From: Candidatus Allofournierella merdavium
GTDB taxonomy: Bacteria > Bacillota > Clostridia > Oscillospirales > Ruminococcaceae
DNA: 50,314 nucleotides
Direction of reading: 5' to 3'
Assembly (NCBI GenBank): GCA_019118765.1
Contig: DWYI01000045.1
Location: 1-50,314, forward strand
A program made the translations under genes and the position numbers. How positions within the stretch are numbered: the stretch's first letter is position 1; each line of letters opens with the position of its first letter. The notes under the pieces were generated by a model. That model did not search any database. It had not been told where the DNA came from and worked only from the letters and a program-made list of their open reading frames with translations. This document shows positions 14,983 through 24,516 of this stretch, in pieces.

Positions 14983-15711
14983 ATGTTTCTTCGCTGCCTG
15001 AAAGCGGAGCTGCAAAAGTGCCGCCGCGCCCCGGTGTGGCTGGCCTTCGTGCTGCTGCCCGCGGTGCCCGCGGCGCTGGGCACCGGCAACTACCTGGCCA
15101 ACCGGCAGGTGCTGGAAGACGGCTGGTACAGCCTGTGGGGCCAGCACACCCTGTTCTCCTCCACCTTTTTCCTGCCCGCTCTGCTGGGGGTGTTCTGCGC
15201 CTGGCAATGGCGGCTGGAGCACGCCGGCCACAACTGGAACAGCTTCCTCACCGCGCCGGTGGGGCGCTTTCGGCTGTACGCCGCCAAGCTGACCCTGGCC
15301 GCGGGGGCGTCGGTGCTGGCCCAGGGATGCATCGGGGCGCTGTTCGTCCTCAGCGGCAAGCTGGCGGGGGTGCCCGGCCCGGTGCCGCCCCAGCTGCCCG
15401 GCTGGCTGCTCTGCGGGGCGCTGGGCGGGGTGGCGGTGTGCGCGGCCCAGCTGTTTTTGAGCCTCGTCGTTCGGGCCTTCGCCCCGCCGGTGGCCTTCGG
15501 GCTGGCGGGGGGCATCCTGGGCCTGCTGGCCACCGCCCAGGGCCTCGGGTACGCCTTCCCCTACTCGCTGCTCTGCCTGGGGATGCGTGCCAACAACCCC
15601 CGGCTGGAATTGGCGCTGCCCGCCTTCGCCCTCTCGGCGCTGGCGTACACGGGGGCCTTCGTCCTGCTGGCCGTGGGGTGTCTGCGCCGGCGGGACGCGG
15701 CGGCGGAGTGA
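14983..15711 (+). CDS. ABC-2 permease, LanG/MutG-like
   Basis: 242 residues, similar in design to the preceding permease: LKAELQKCRRAPVWLAF at the N-terminus, an EHAGHNWNSFLTAPV loop near residue 80 and about six transmembrane helices. It completes the ATPase-permease-permease trio of a LanFEG-like system. No lanthipeptide precursor or modification gene is nearby, so it most likely defends against foreign peptides. It ends at a strong terminator. Confidence 0.85.
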   Translation: MFLRCLKAELQKCRRAPVWLAFVLLPAVPAALGTGNYLANRQVLEDGWYSLWGQHTLFSSTFFLPALLGVFCAWQWRLEHAGHNWNSFLTAPVGRFRLYAAKLTLAAGASVLAQGCIGALFVLSGKLAGVPGPVPPQLPGWLLCGALGGVAVCAAQLFLSLVVRAFAPPVAFGLAGGILGLLATAQGLGYAFPYSLLCLGMRANNPRLELALPAFALSALAYTGAFVLLAVGCLRRRDAAAE

Positions 15712-15727
15712 TCCGGATGACGCTTGA

Positions 15728-15761
15728 AAAGGGAAACGGCATGCCGTTTCCCTTTCTTTTT
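15728..15761 (+). terminator. Terminator of the ABC exporter operon
   Basis: A perfect palindrome at 15728-15755 (14-bp arms centred on GGCATGCC) followed by CTTTTT. Confidence 0.85.
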
Positions 15762-15793
15762 GCGCCGTGGGGCAAACTCCGGGTCGATTTTTC

Positions 15794-15822
15794 TTGACGA
15801 ACGGCCCCGGCGGGCTTACACT
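15794..15822 (+). promoter_or_regulatory. Promoter of glyS
   Basis: TTGACG (15794-15799), a 17-base spacer and TACACT (15817-15822). The predicted leader is only about 50 nt, too short for a T-box. Confidence 0.65.
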
Positions 15823-15880
15823 GTTAAAAGACCCAAATCATCACGCCGCAGCCAGCGGCGGGGAAAAGGAGTATTGTGCA

Positions 15881-17290
15881 ATGAACAACCGTGAAAAGAA
15901 TTTCGACACCATCGTGGCCCTGTGCAAGAGCCGGGGCTTCGTCTTCCCCGGCAGCGAGATCTACGGCGGCCTTGCCAACAGCTGGGACTACGGCCCCCTG
16001 GGCGTGGAGTTCAAGAACAATGTGAAGAAGGCGTGGCTGAAGAAGTTCGTGCAGGAGAGCCCCACCAATGTGGGCCTGGACGCCGCCATCATCATGAACC
16101 CCCAGACCTGGGTGACCACCGGCCATGTGGCGGGCTTCTCCGACCCCCTGCTGGACTGCAAGAGCTGCAAGGCCCGCCACCGGGCGGACAAGCTGGTGGA
16201 GGACGCCCACCCCGAGGTGAACGCCGACGCCATGAGCCAGGAGGAACTGGACGAGTTCATCGCCACCCATGACGACGTGGTCTGCCCCGTGTGCGGCAAG
16301 CACGACTTCACCCCCATCCGCAAGTTCAACCTGATGTTCAAGACCGCCATCGGCGTCACCGAGGACTCCTCCTCCGTGTGCTACCTGCGGCCGGAGACCG
16401 CCCAGGGCATCTTTGTGAACTTCGCCAACATCCAGCGCACCACCCGCCGCAAGCTGCCCTTCGGTGTGTGCCAGGTGGGCAAGGCCTTCCGCAACGAGAT
16501 CACCCCCGGCAACTTCACCTTCCGCACACGGGAGTTCGAGCAGATGGAGTGCGAGTTCTTCTGCAAGCCCGGCACCGACCTGGAGTGGTTCGCCTACTGG
16601 AAGGACTTCTGCAAGAACTGGCTGCTGAGTCTCGGCATCAAGGAGGAGAACCTCCGCCTGCGGGACCACGACCCCGCCGAGCTGGCCTTCTACTCCCGCG
16701 CCACCACCGACATCGAGTACGCCTTCCCCTTCACCGACTGGGGCGAGCTGTGGGGCATCGCCGACCGCACCGACTACGACCTGGGCCGCCACCAGGAGGC
16801 CAGCGGCAAGAGCCTGGAATACTTCGACCCGGAGACCAGCGAGCACTACATCCCCTACGTCATCGAGCCCAGCCTGGGCGCCGACCGGGTGGCCCTGGCC
16901 TTCCTGTGCGAGGCCTATGACGAGGAGATCGTGGACGAGGCCAAGAACGACAAGCGGGTGGTGCTGCGGCTGCACCCGGCGCTGGCGCCCTACAAGGCGG
17001 CGGTGCTGCCCCTGAGCAAGAAGCTGGGCGAGCAGGCCCGGCCCATCTGGCAGCAGCTGGCCAAGTACTTCATGGTGGACTACGACGAGACCGGCTCCAT
17101 CGGCAAGCGCTACCGCCGCCAGGACGAGATCGGCACCCCCCTGTGCGTCACCGTGGACTTCGACACCTTCGGCGACGGCGAAAAGGCCGGCGACGGCTGC
17201 GTGACCATCCGCGACCGGGACACCATGGAGCAGGTGCGTCTGCCCATCGACCAGGTCAAGGACTACATCGAGAAAAAGATCGAATTCTGA
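15881..17290 (+). CDS. glyS: Glycine--tRNA ligase, alpha2 type
   Basis: A 469-residue class II synthetase that charges tRNA-Gly. The N-terminus [29 protein letters not shown] is typical of the single-chain dimeric enzyme. Paired cysteines (DCKSCKARH and CPVCGKHDF) suggest a zinc site in the inserted domain. Motif 2 is [25 protein letters not shown], motif 3 is around [11 protein letters not shown], and an anticodon-binding domain occupies about residues 370-469. The start is supported by AAAAGGAG before ATG 15881. It is monocistronic, between its own promoter and terminator. Confidence 0.97.
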   Translation: MNNREKNFDTIVALCKSRGFVFPGSEIYGGLANSWDYGPLGVEFKNNVKKAWLKKFVQESPTNVGLDAAIIMNPQTWVTTGHVAGFSDPLLDCKSCKARHRADKLVEDAHPEVNADAMSQEELDEFIATHDDVVCPVCGKHDFTPIRKFNLMFKTAIGVTEDSSSVCYLRPETAQGIFVNFANIQRTTRRKLPFGVCQVGKAFRNEITPGNFTFRTREFEQMECEFFCKPGTDLEWFAYWKDFCKNWLLSLGIKEENLRLRDHDPAELAFYSRATTDIEYAFPFTDWGELWGIADRTDYDLGRHQEASGKSLEYFDPETSEHYIPYVIEPSLGADRVALAFLCEAYDEEIVDEAKNDKRVVLRLHPALAPYKAAVLPLSKKLGEQARPIWQQLAKYFMVDYDETGSIGKRYRRQDEIGTPLCVTVDFDTFGDGEKAGDGCVTIRDRDTMEQVRLPIDQVKDYIEKKIEF

Positions 17291-17313
17291 ACCCCCGCGC
17301 AACCAACCCCCCT

Positions 17314-17345
17314 GGGCCTGCCAGCAGCGGCAGGCCCTCTTTGCG
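17314..17345 (+). terminator. Terminator after glyS
   Basis: A perfect 9-bp stem (17314-17322 with 17329-17337), a 6-base loop and TCTTT. Confidence 0.75.
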
Positions 17346-17366
17346 TGGATCAAGGAGAAACAGCAA

Positions 17367-17741
17367 ATGAACGTGATCCGTCAGATTCTTATTGTGTTCG
17401 GCATCTGTCTTGCCGCCACCGTGGTGAGCGGCCTTTTGCCCTTCACCCTGCCCGCCAGCGTGCTGGCCATCCTGCTGCTGGCCGGCCTTTTGGGCGTCGG
17501 CCTTGTCAAAGAGGGCTCGGTGGCCGGCGTGTGTGATTTTTTGCAGAAAAACCTGACCTTCCTCTTTTTGCCCGCAGGCGTGGGCCTGCTGGAATATCTG
17601 GACGTGCTGGCCGAGAGCGGCGTCGCCCTGGCGGCGGTCTGCGTTGTCAGCGGGTTTTTTACCTTTGCTGCCGCCGCCCTCACCGTGCGGCTGGTGCAGC
17701 GCATCCAGAAAGGAGTGCGTCATGAAAGAACTCATCTGTGA
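17367..17741 (+). CDS. lrgA: LrgA/CidA family membrane protein
   Basis: A 124-residue holin-like protein with four transmembrane helices. The family core is clear in GLLPFTLPASVLAILLLAGLLGVGLVK and FLQKNLTFLFLPAGVGLLEYLD. LrgA works with LrgB; the pair is linked to control of autolysis and, in several Firmicutes, to pyruvate or glycolate transport. AAGGAG precedes ATG 17367. The LrgB start lies 20 bases inside its 3' end. Confidence 0.9.
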   Translation: MNVIRQILIVFGICLAATVVSGLLPFTLPASVLAILLLAGLLGVGLVKEGSVAGVCDFLQKNLTFLFLPAGVGLLEYLDVLAESGVALAAVCVVSGFFTFAAAALTVRLVQRIQKGVRHERTHL

Positions 17742-18405
17742 CAACAACGTCTTTGGCATTGTGCTCTGCGCCCTGACGTGGCAGATCGGTCTGTGGGTGG
17801 CAGCCAAGTGCAAAAATCCGCTGATCCACCCGCTGCTGGTGGCCATCGCCCTGACGGTGGCGGCGCTGGCGGCCTTCCGCATCCCGCTGGAGTGGTTTTA
17901 TAAGGGCGCCGATTATCTGGACATGCTGCTGCTGCCCGCCACCGCGGCGCTGGGCCTGTCGGTCTGGCGCCAGCGCCAGGTGCTGAAAGAAAATTTCTGG
18001 CCGGTGGTGCTGGGCTGCGCCGTGGGCGCGGTGGTCAACGCGGTGGTGGCCATCGGCCTGTGCCGGCTGCTGGCCATGGACGACTCCCTCGCCGGCAGCG
18101 TGCTGCCCCACAGCGCCACCACCCCCATCGCCATCGCCCTCAGTGAGGCCGGCGGCGGCCTGCCCGCCGTCACCACCCTCTGCGTGCTCTTCACCGGCAT
18201 CGTGGGGGCGGCCTTCGCGCCGTTGCTGGTCAAACTCTTCCGGTTGGAGGAGCACCCGGTGGCGGCGGGGGTAGCCATCGGCTCCGCCAGCCACGCCGTC
18301 GGCACCGGCCGCGCCATGGAGATGGGCCCGGTGCAGGGCGCCATGAGCAGCGTGGCCATCGGTGTGGCGGGCCTGCTCACCACCCTGCTCTCGCTGGTGT
18401 GGTGA
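17722..18405 (+). CDS. lrgB: LrgB family membrane protein
   Basis: 227 residues with about seven transmembrane helices. The diagnostic LrgB segment is LPHSATTPIAIALSEAGGGLPAVTTLCVLFTGIVGA, followed by GVAIGSASHAVGTGRAMEMG. ATG 17722 overlaps the end of lrgA by 20 bases and follows AAAGGAG. It forms a two-gene unit with lrgA. No LytSR-type regulator is next to it. Confidence 0.93.
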   Translation: MKELICDNNVFGIVLCALTWQIGLWVAAKCKNPLIHPLLVAIALTVAALAAFRIPLEWFYKGADYLDMLLLPATAALGLSVWRQRQVLKENFWPVVLGCAVGAVVNAVVAIGLCRLLAMDDSLAGSVLPHSATTPIAIALSEAGGGLPAVTTLCVLFTGIVGAAFAPLLVKLFRLEEHPVAAGVAIGSASHAVGTGRAMEMGPVQGAMSSVAIGVAGLLTTLLSLVW

Positions 18406-18469
18406 GGGCTTTCCCTTCCCATACTGAAAATACGCCGGCGCAAGGCGGCGAAGAAAAGGAGAATGATCC

Positions 18470-19708
18470 ATGGACAAGAACCTGATGAACAAGTACGCCG
18501 AATTCATCGTCAAGGTGGGGGTGAACGTGAACCCCGGCCAGACCCTCATCATCCAGAGCCCGGTGGAGACTGCCTTCTTCGCCCGGGCCTGCGCCGAGGC
18601 GGCCTTTGCCGCCGGCGCCGCGGACGTGGTGGTGAAATATTCCGACGAGCAGCTCACCCGCATCCGGATGGACAAGGCCAGCGAGGCGGTGCTGTGCGAC
18701 GTGAAGCCCCATCTGCTGCGCAGCTATCTGGACTATGTGGAGAGCGAGGGCGGCGCCTGCGTTCTGAACATCCACGCCGACGACCCCGAGGCCCTGAAGG
18801 GCCTGGACGCGGGCAAGCTGAACCGGGTGAACATGGCCCGCCGCGCCGCGCTGGAGCCCTGGCGCAACTATACCATGAACGATCTCATCCAGTGGTGCGT
18901 GGTGGCCATCCCCAGCCCCGCCTGGGCGGCGGTGGTGTTTCCCGGCATGGAGACCGGGGCGGCGGTGGAAAAGCTGTGGCAGCTGATCTTTGAGGTCTGC
19001 CGCATCGACGCGGACTCCGACCCGGTGGAAGTCTGGAAGGCGCACACCGCCCGCATGAGCGAAAACCGCGACAAGCTGAACGCCCTGGACCTGGAGAGCA
19101 TCCACATGACCAGCGCGAACGGCACCGATCTGGTGGTGGGCCTGGCGGACGACCACACCTGGGAGGGCGCGGCCGGCGTGGCCGCCAACGGCATCCCCTT
19201 CATCCCCAACATCCCCACCGAGGAGGTGTTCACCGCGCCCCACCGGCTGCATGTGGACGGCGTGGTCAAGGGCACCAGGCCCTATGTCTACAACGGCCAG
19301 CTGATCGAGGGCTTCTCGGTGACCTTTAAGGACGGCAGGGTGGTGGCCCACTCCGCCGAAAAGAACGATGAACTGCTGGCGGAACTTCTGGCCAGCGACG
19401 AGGGCGCTTGCCGCATCGGTGAGATCGCCCTGGTGCCCGCTTCCAGCCCCATCAACCGCAGCGGCGTTTTGTTCTACAACACCCTCTTCGACGAGAACGC
19501 CGCCTGCCACATCGCCTTCGGCGCGGGCTACCCCGGCACCGTCAAGGGCGGCAATTCCATGAGCAAGGACGAGCTGCTGGCCCTGGGCGTGAACGACTCC
19601 GCCGTCCACGAGGACGTGATGGTGGGCGCGGCGGACATGACCATCACCGGCCGCTGCAAGGACGGCCGCACCGTGACCATTTTTGAGAACGGCGAGTGGG
19701 CGCTGTGA
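18470..19708 (+). CDS. M29-family metal aminopeptidase
   Basis: A 412-residue peptidase of the AmpS/PepS/aminopeptidase T family, which removes N-terminal residues from peptides in the cytoplasm using two metal ions. Family metal ligands are visible in FIPNIPTEEVFTAPH, RIGEIALVP, FYNTLFDENAACHIAFG and VHEDVMVG. The length is standard. AAAAGGAG lies before ATG 18470. It is about 60 bp after lrgB and could share its transcript. Confidence 0.92.
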   Translation: MDKNLMNKYAEFIVKVGVNVNPGQTLIIQSPVETAFFARACAEAAFAAGAADVVVKYSDEQLTRIRMDKASEAVLCDVKPHLLRSYLDYVESEGGACVLNIHADDPEALKGLDAGKLNRVNMARRAALEPWRNYTMNDLIQWCVVAIPSPAWAAVVFPGMETGAAVEKLWQLIFEVCRIDADSDPVEVWKAHTARMSENRDKLNALDLESIHMTSANGTDLVVGLADDHTWEGAAGVAANGIPFIPNIPTEEVFTAPHRLHVDGVVKGTRPYVYNGQLIEGFSVTFKDGRVVAHSAEKNDELLAELLASDEGACRIGEIALVPASSPINRSGVLFYNTLFDENAACHIAFGAGYPGTVKGGNSMSKDELLALGVNDSAVHEDVMVGAADMTITGRCKDGRTVTIFENGEWAL

Positions 19709-19733
19709 GCGGAGGATAAAGCGCCTCGCGAAA

Positions 19734-19779
19734 GGCTGCGCCCGGCCGGGCAAAAAGCCCAAAGCCGCCGGGCGCAGCC
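19734..19779 (+). other. Large GC hairpin after the aminopeptidase gene
   Basis: Arms 19734-19746 and 19767-19779 pair over 13 bp around an inner GGGC/GCCC stem. There is no T run on the plus strand, so it is not a standard terminator; it may stabilise the 3' end of the mRNA. Confidence 0.5.
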
Positions 19780-19820
19780 CCCAAACCCCGCAAAAAGGCC
19801 AAAACCGCGCCGCGAAAGGC

Positions 19821-19849
19821 TTGCAAAAGCAAAAACGGCGTGGTATAAT
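19821..19849 (+). promoter_or_regulatory. Promoter of the rimP-nusA-infB operon
   Basis: TTGCAA (19821-19826), a 17-base spacer and perfect TATAAT (19844-19849). Confidence 0.75.
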
Positions 19850-19872
19850 GCCAGAGTAAGAATGTTTGACTG

Positions 19873-19901
19873 GAGAGTGAGCCGCAAGGCTCGCTCTCTT
19901 T
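19873..19901 (+). promoter_or_regulatory. Leader hairpin before rimP (possible attenuator)
   Basis: An 11-bp stem (19873-19883 with 19888-19898, one G-U) with a GCAA tetraloop and a short T run, about 17 nt after the predicted transcript start and 20 nt before rimP. The position fits a partial terminator in the leader of the nusA operon. Confidence 0.6.
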
Positions 19902-19922
19902 GCATGTTTGGGAGGTTTTGCC

Positions 19923-20408
19923 ATGGCGAAAGGAAACGGCGGCGGCAACACGGCGCGCACGGTGGAGCAGCTGGTGCGGCCGGTGGTGGAGGGCATGGGC
20001 CTGCGGCTGTGGGACGTGCGCTTTGAAAAGGAGGGGCCGGACTGGTTCCTTCGCATCTTCATCGACCGGGACACCCCGCTGGACACCGACACCTGCGAGG
20101 CGGTGAGCCGGGCCATCGACCCGGTGATCGACGCCGCCGACCCCATCGACCAGAGCTACTTCATGGAGGTGGGCAGCCCGGGCCTGGGCCGGCGGCTCAC
20201 CCGGCCCGAACATTTTGAGGCCTGTCTGGGCCAGAAGATCGCCGCCCGCCTCATCCGCCCGGACGCTTCCGGCGCACGGGAGCTGGAGGGCATCCTGCAC
20301 GGCTTTACCAATGGCGACATCACCCTGGAGGGCCCGGCGGGCCCCGTCACCTTCCCCCTCGCAAACGCCAGCTTCGTGAAGCTGTGCGACGACGAGGACC
20401 TGTTCTGA
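19923..20408 (+). CDS. rimP: Ribosome maturation factor RimP
   Basis: A 161-residue protein that acts in 30S subunit assembly. The N-terminal domain has the family run VEQLVRPVVEGMGLRLWDVRFEKEGPDWFLRIFID, then the YFMEVGSPGLGRRLTRPEHF signature (residues 77-96), and a C-terminal SH3-like domain. ATG 19923 follows GGGAGG; an upstream in-frame ATG at 19908 is before the ribosome site. It is the first gene of the rimP-nusA-ylxR-ylxQ-infB-rbfA operon. Confidence 0.95.
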   Translation: MAKGNGGGNTARTVEQLVRPVVEGMGLRLWDVRFEKEGPDWFLRIFIDRDTPLDTDTCEAVSRAIDPVIDAADPIDQSYFMEVGSPGLGRRLTRPEHFEACLGQKIAARLIRPDASGARELEGILHGFTNGDITLEGPAGPVTFPLANASFVKLCDDEDLF

Positions 20409-20487
20409 TCCCGGCGCAGTTTTCGCGCCTTTACAAAATTCTACGGCCCGTGTGCGCGGCCGGTCAAAATTGGAGGAAACGGAAAAA

Positions 20488-21552
20488 ATGAACGCAGAGT
20501 TTTTTGAGGCCCTGAACATGCTGGGCAAGGAGCGCGGCCTCTCCCCCGAGTACCTGATCGAGAAGATCAAGGCGGCCATCGTCATCGCCGTCAAGAAGGA
20601 CTACGAGGTGGAGGATGACAACGTGCTGGTGGAGATCGACCCCGCCACCGGCAAGTTCTCGGTGAACCTGGTGCAGGACGTGGTGGAAGAGGTGGAGAAC
20701 CCCCACACCCAGCTTTCGCTGGAGCAGGCCCAGGCCATCCGCAAGACCTACCAGGTGGGCCAGCGGGTGGTGACCCCCCTCAAGACCAAGGAGTTCGGCC
20801 GCATCGCCGCCCAGACCGCCAAGCACGTCATCCGGCAGGGCATCCGGGAGGCCGAGCGCAGCCAGCTGTACAGCGAGATGCAGTCCAAGGCCCACGAGAT
20901 CGTCACCGCCCAGGTGGTGCGCATCGACACCGAGCGGGGCATCGTGGTGCTGGACATGGGCAAGGGCGAGGCGGTGCTGCCCCGCTCCGAGCAGGTGCCC
21001 GGCGAAGAGTTCTACGAGGGCCAGCATGTGCAGGTGTACGTCAAGGACGTGATCGTCACCGAGCGCGGGCCCCGCATCATCATCAGCCGCACCAGCGAGC
21101 AGCTGGTGAAGCGGATGTTCGAGATGGAGGTGCCCGAGATCTTCGACGGCACCGTGGAGATTCGCGCCATCGCCCGGGAGGCGGGCGTGCGCACCAAGAT
21201 GGCCGTCTGGTCCAAGGACGAGAACGTGGATCCGGTGGGCGCCTGCATCGGCGCCCACGGCGCCCGGGTCAATCAGATCGTGGAGCAGCTGCACGGCGAG
21301 AAGATCGACGTGGTGCGCTGGAGCGAGGACATCACCGAGTTCATCGGCGCGGCCCTCAGCCCCGCCAAGGTGCTGAAGGTGGAGATCCTGGAGGGCGAGC
21401 GCAAGGCCTGCCGGGTCACCGTGCCCGACCATCAGCTGAGCCTGGCCATCGGCAACAAGGGCCAGAACGCCCGGCTGTGCGCCCGGCTCACCGGCTACAA
21501 CATCGACATCCGCCCCGAGAGCGGCTATTACGGCGAGGACACCGACGACTGA
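20488..21552 (+). CDS. nusA: Transcription elongation/termination factor NusA
   Basis: 354 residues, typical of Firmicutes, which lack the E. coli C-terminal acidic repeats. An RNA-polymerase-binding N-terminal domain (to about 125) is followed by an S1 domain (about 135-200, AQVVRIDTERGIVVLDMGKGEAVLP) and two KH domains (PVGACIGAHGARVNQI and SLAIGNKGQNARLCARLTG). It controls pausing and intrinsic termination, relevant to the many leader terminators in this window. TGGAGG precedes ATG 20488. Confidence 0.97.
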   Translation: MNAEFFEALNMLGKERGLSPEYLIEKIKAAIVIAVKKDYEVEDDNVLVEIDPATGKFSVNLVQDVVEEVENPHTQLSLEQAQAIRKTYQVGQRVVTPLKTKEFGRIAAQTAKHVIRQGIREAERSQLYSEMQSKAHEIVTAQVVRIDTERGIVVLDMGKGEAVLPRSEQVPGEEFYEGQHVQVYVKDVIVTERGPRIIISRTSEQLVKRMFEMEVPEIFDGTVEIRAIAREAGVRTKMAVWSKDENVDPVGACIGAHGARVNQIVEQLHGEKIDVVRWSEDITEFIGAALSPAKVLKVEILEGERKACRVTVPDHQLSLAIGNKGQNARLCARLTGYNIDIRPESGYYGEDTDD

Positions 21553-21597
21553 ACTCCTCTTTGCCGTTCATACTAAGAGAAGAAAGGAAGCTGCCCC

Positions 21598-21879
21598 GTG
21601 CAACAACGAAAGATCCCTTTGCGCCGCTGCACCGGCTGCAATGAGCAGAAGCCCAAAAAAGAGCTGGTGCGCATCGTGCGCAGCCCTCAGGGCGAGATCG
21701 CCCTGGACCGTGTGGGCAAGATGCCCGGCCGGGGCGCCTACCTGTGCCCCAGCGCCCAGTGCCTTGCCAAGGCCCGCAAGGCCAAACGCCTGGAGCGCGC
21801 GCTGGACGCGCAGATCCCGCCCGAGGTCTACGAGCGGATCGAACAAGAGATAGAAGGAGCCCAAGGTGGAGACAAATAA
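21598..21879 (+). CDS. rnpM: YlxR/RnpM RNA-binding protein
   Basis: 93 residues. The family signature is complete: RRCTGCNEQKPKKELVRIVR then GRGAYLCPS..C. YlxR is an RNA-binding protein reported to bind RNase P RNA and modulate its activity. GTG 21598 is the likely start, with GAAAGGAAG upstream. It sits at its standard place between nusA and ylxQ, overlapping ylxQ by 14 bases. Confidence 0.92.
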   Translation: MQQRKIPLRRCTGCNEQKPKKELVRIVRSPQGEIALDRVGKMPGRGAYLCPSAQCLAKARKAKRLERALDAQIPPEVYERIEQEIEGAQGGDK

Positions 21880-22192
21880 CCAAAAACTGTTTGCAGCCCT
21901 GTCGCTGTGCAAAAAGGCGGGCAGGCTGGTGCTGGGCTTCGACGCCGTGATGGACAGCGTGTACCGGGGCAAAGCCCGGCTGGTGCTGCTGGCCGGCGAC
22001 GTGAGCGAGGGCACCGCAAAGCGGGTGCGCCGCAATTGCGAGGATCTGGTGCCCTGTTTGCAGATGCCCCTCGCCCAGGCGGACCTGTGCCCCGTCACCT
22101 GGAAAAAGGTGGGCGTCTACGCCGTGACCGACGAGCAGCTGGCCGTTTTGTGCCGCCGCAGCCTCGAGCAGAACAAGGAGGACAACGCATGA
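21866..22192 (+). CDS. rplGA: YlxQ, L7Ae-family ribosomal protein
   Basis: 108 residues. The L7Ae/L30e fold is recognisable in [46 protein letters not shown], a kink-turn RNA-binding protein family. The GTG at 21866 follows AGAAGGAG and overlaps ylxR. Its last codons overlap the infB ATG. Conserved operon position supports the call; its exact RNA target is not known. Confidence 0.9.
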   Translation: METNNQKLFAALSLCKKAGRLVLGFDAVMDSVYRGKARLVLLAGDVSEGTAKRVRRNCEDLVPCLQMPLAQADLCPVTWKKVGVYAVTDEQLAVLCRRSLEQNKEDNA

Positions 22193-24504
22193 TCATTAAA
22201 TACAAAGTGAGCGAGGTCGCCAAAGACCTGAACAAACCCGCCAAGCAGATCATCGACCTGCTGGCTGCCCTGGGGGGCGAACCCAAGAAGGTGGGCGCCA
22301 ACCTGGATGAGACGGAACTGAACTACATCTTCGAGCGCATGACCCAGGAGAACGCCGAGGCGGACCTCGCCGCCTACCTGGACAGCGCCCCCAAGCCCAA
22401 GCCCAAGGAGAGCGAGATCCTGAAAAAGGCGGACGGCACCGTGGTGGAGATGCCCCGGCCCAAGCACCACAAGACGGAGAGGAAGCCGGAGGACGCCGCC
22501 CCCGCCCCCAAACGGGAGGTGGTCACCAAGGTGGTGGACACCCGCACCGTGGACGTGAACCTGGACAAATTCAACGAGAAGTACACCGAACTGGCGGGCA
22601 CCAAGAACGTGGAGAACCGCCGCAAGCCCACCCCGGCGGGCAACAAACAGAAGTTCGCGAACAACAAGAACCGGGGCCGCCAGCCCTTCCAGAAGAAGCG
22701 GGAGACCGAGGCCGAGCGGCTGCAGCGCATCCAGCTGGAGAAGGCCCGCAAGGCCCAGCTGAAGGTGCAGATCCCCGACGAGATCACCGTGGGCGAGCTG
22801 GCCAGCCGCCTGAAGCAGACCGCCAGCAACGTGATCAAAAAGCTGATGGGCCTGGGCGTGATGGCCTCGGTCAGCGAGGTGGTGGACTTCGACACCGCCG
22901 CCATCGTGGCCGAGGAGTTCGGCGCCAAGGTGGAGAAAGAGGTGCACGTCACCATCGAGGAGCGGCTGTTCGAGGTGGAAGAGGATAGCGCCGCCGATCT
23001 GGTGGAGCGCCCGCCCGTGGTGGTGGTGATGGGCCACGTCGACCACGGCAAGACCAGCATCCTGGACGCCATCCGCAAGACCCATGTGACCGAGGGCGAG
23101 GCCGGCGGCATCACCCAGCACATCGGCGCGTATCAGGTCACCGCCGGCGGCAAGACCATCACCTTCCTGGACACCCCCGGCCACGAGGCATTCACCAGCA
23201 TGCGCGCCCGCGGCGCCAACATGACCGACATCGCCGTGCTGGTGGTGGCCGCCGACGACGGCATCATGCCGCAGACGGTGGAGTCCATCAACCACGCCAA
23301 GGCCGCCAAGGTGTCGGTGATCGTGGCCATCAACAAGATGGATAAGCCCACCGCCAACCCCGAGCGGGTGATGGAGCAGCTCACCCAGTACGAATTGGTC
23401 CCCGAGCAGTGGGGCGGCGACGTGATCTGCGTGCCGGTGTCCGCCCTCACCGGCCAGGGCATCCCCGAACTTCTGGAGAGCATCAACCTGGTGGCCGAGG
23501 TGCGGGAGCTGAAGGCCAACCCCAACCGCCGCGCCAAGGGCGCCGTGGTGGAGGCCCGGCTGGACAAGGGCCAGGGCCCCGTGGCCACCATCCTGGTGCA
23601 GAACGGCACCCTGCACAAGGGCGACTGCATCATCGCCGGCACCGCCGTGGGCCGTGTGCGCACCATGAAGAACGACAAGGGCCAGTACATCGAGGACGCC
23701 GGCCCCTCCACCCCTGTGGAGATCACCGGCCTCACCGAGGTGCCCGCCGCGGGCGATCTGTTCGACGCGGTGGCGGACGAGAAGCTGGCCCGCGAACTGG
23801 CCGACCAGCGCGCCGCCGAGGCCAAGGAGCGCCAGTTCAGCACCTACCAGAAGGTCACCCTGGATAACCTGTTCAGCCAGATCGCCGAGGGCGAGCGCAA
23901 GGAGCTGGACATCATCGTCAAGGCGGACGTGCAGGGCAGCGCCGAGGCCGTGAAGCAGAGCCTGGAGAAGATCAGCAACGACGAGGTGCGGGTGAAGGTC
24001 ATCCACACCGGCGTGGGCGCGGTGAACAAGTCCGACGTGATGCTGGCCAACGCCTCCGGCGCCATCATCATCGGCTTCAACGTGCGGCCCGACCCCGTGG
24101 CCAAGGAGGAGGCCGCCCAGGCCGAGGTGGAGATGCGGATGTACCGCGTGATCTACGACGCCATCAACGACGTCACCGACGCCATGAAGGGCATGCTGGC
24201 CCCCAAGATCCGCGAGGTGGAGCAGGGCCGTCTGGAGGTGCGCCAGGTCTACAAGATCAGCAGCGTGGGCCAGGTGGCCGGCTGCTATGTGCTGGAGGGC
24301 AAGATCACCCGGTCCAGCAAGATCCGGGTGGTGCGCGACGGCATCGTGGTCACCGAGGACGAGATCGCCAGCCTGCGCCGCTTCAAGGACGACGTGAAAG
24401 AGGTGGCCCAGGGCTACGAGTGCGGCGTGACCCTGGAGAAGTTCTCCGACATCAAAGAGGGCGATATCTTCGAGGCCTACATCCTGGAAGAGTATCGGGA
24501 CTGA
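22189..24504 (+). CDS. infB: Translation initiation factor IF-2
   Basis: 771 residues. IF2_N-like domains ([20 protein letters not shown] and [25 protein letters not shown]) are joined by a Lys/Arg-rich linker. Then comes the GTPase domain with GHVDHGKTS (about 281), DTPGHEAF (about 327) and NKMDKP (about 382), followed by domains II-IV that place initiator tRNA on the ribosome. ATG 22189 follows AAGGAGG and overlaps the ylxQ stop. Confidence 0.97.
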   Translation: MIIKYKVSEVAKDLNKPAKQIIDLLAALGGEPKKVGANLDETELNYIFERMTQENAEADLAAYLDSAPKPKPKESEILKKADGTVVEMPRPKHHKTERKPEDAAPAPKREVVTKVVDTRTVDVNLDKFNEKYTELAGTKNVENRRKPTPAGNKQKFANNKNRGRQPFQKKRETEAERLQRIQLEKARKAQLKVQIPDEITVGELASRLKQTASNVIKKLMGLGVMASVSEVVDFDTAAIVAEEFGAKVEKEVHVTIEERLFEVEEDSAADLVERPPVVVVMGHVDHGKTSILDAIRKTHVTEGEAGGITQHIGAYQVTAGGKTITFLDTPGHEAFTSMRARGANMTDIAVLVVAADDGIMPQTVESINHAKAAKVSVIVAINKMDKPTANPERVMEQLTQYELVPEQWGGDVICVPVSALTGQGIPELLESINLVAEVRELKANPNRRAKGAVVEARLDKGQGPVATILVQNGTLHKGDCIIAGTAVGRVRTMKNDKGQYIEDAGPSTPVEITGLTEVPAAGDLFDAVADEKLARELADQRAAEAKERQFSTYQKVTLDNLFSQIAEGERKELDIIVKADVQGSAEAVKQSLEKISNDEVRVKVIHTGVGAVNKSDVMLANASGAIIIGFNVRPDPVAKEEAAQAEVEMRMYRVIYDAINDVTDAMKGMLAPKIREVEQGRLEVRQVYKISSVGQVAGCYVLEGKITRSSKIRVVRDGIVVTEDEIASLRRFKDDVKEVAQGYECGVTLEKFSDIKEGDIFEAYILEEYRD

Positions 24505-24516
24505 CGAGGTGAGAGA

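Noticed and set aside
15823-15880. T-box or glycine riboswitch before glyS
   Set aside because: The leader is only about 50 nt and has no fitting helices.
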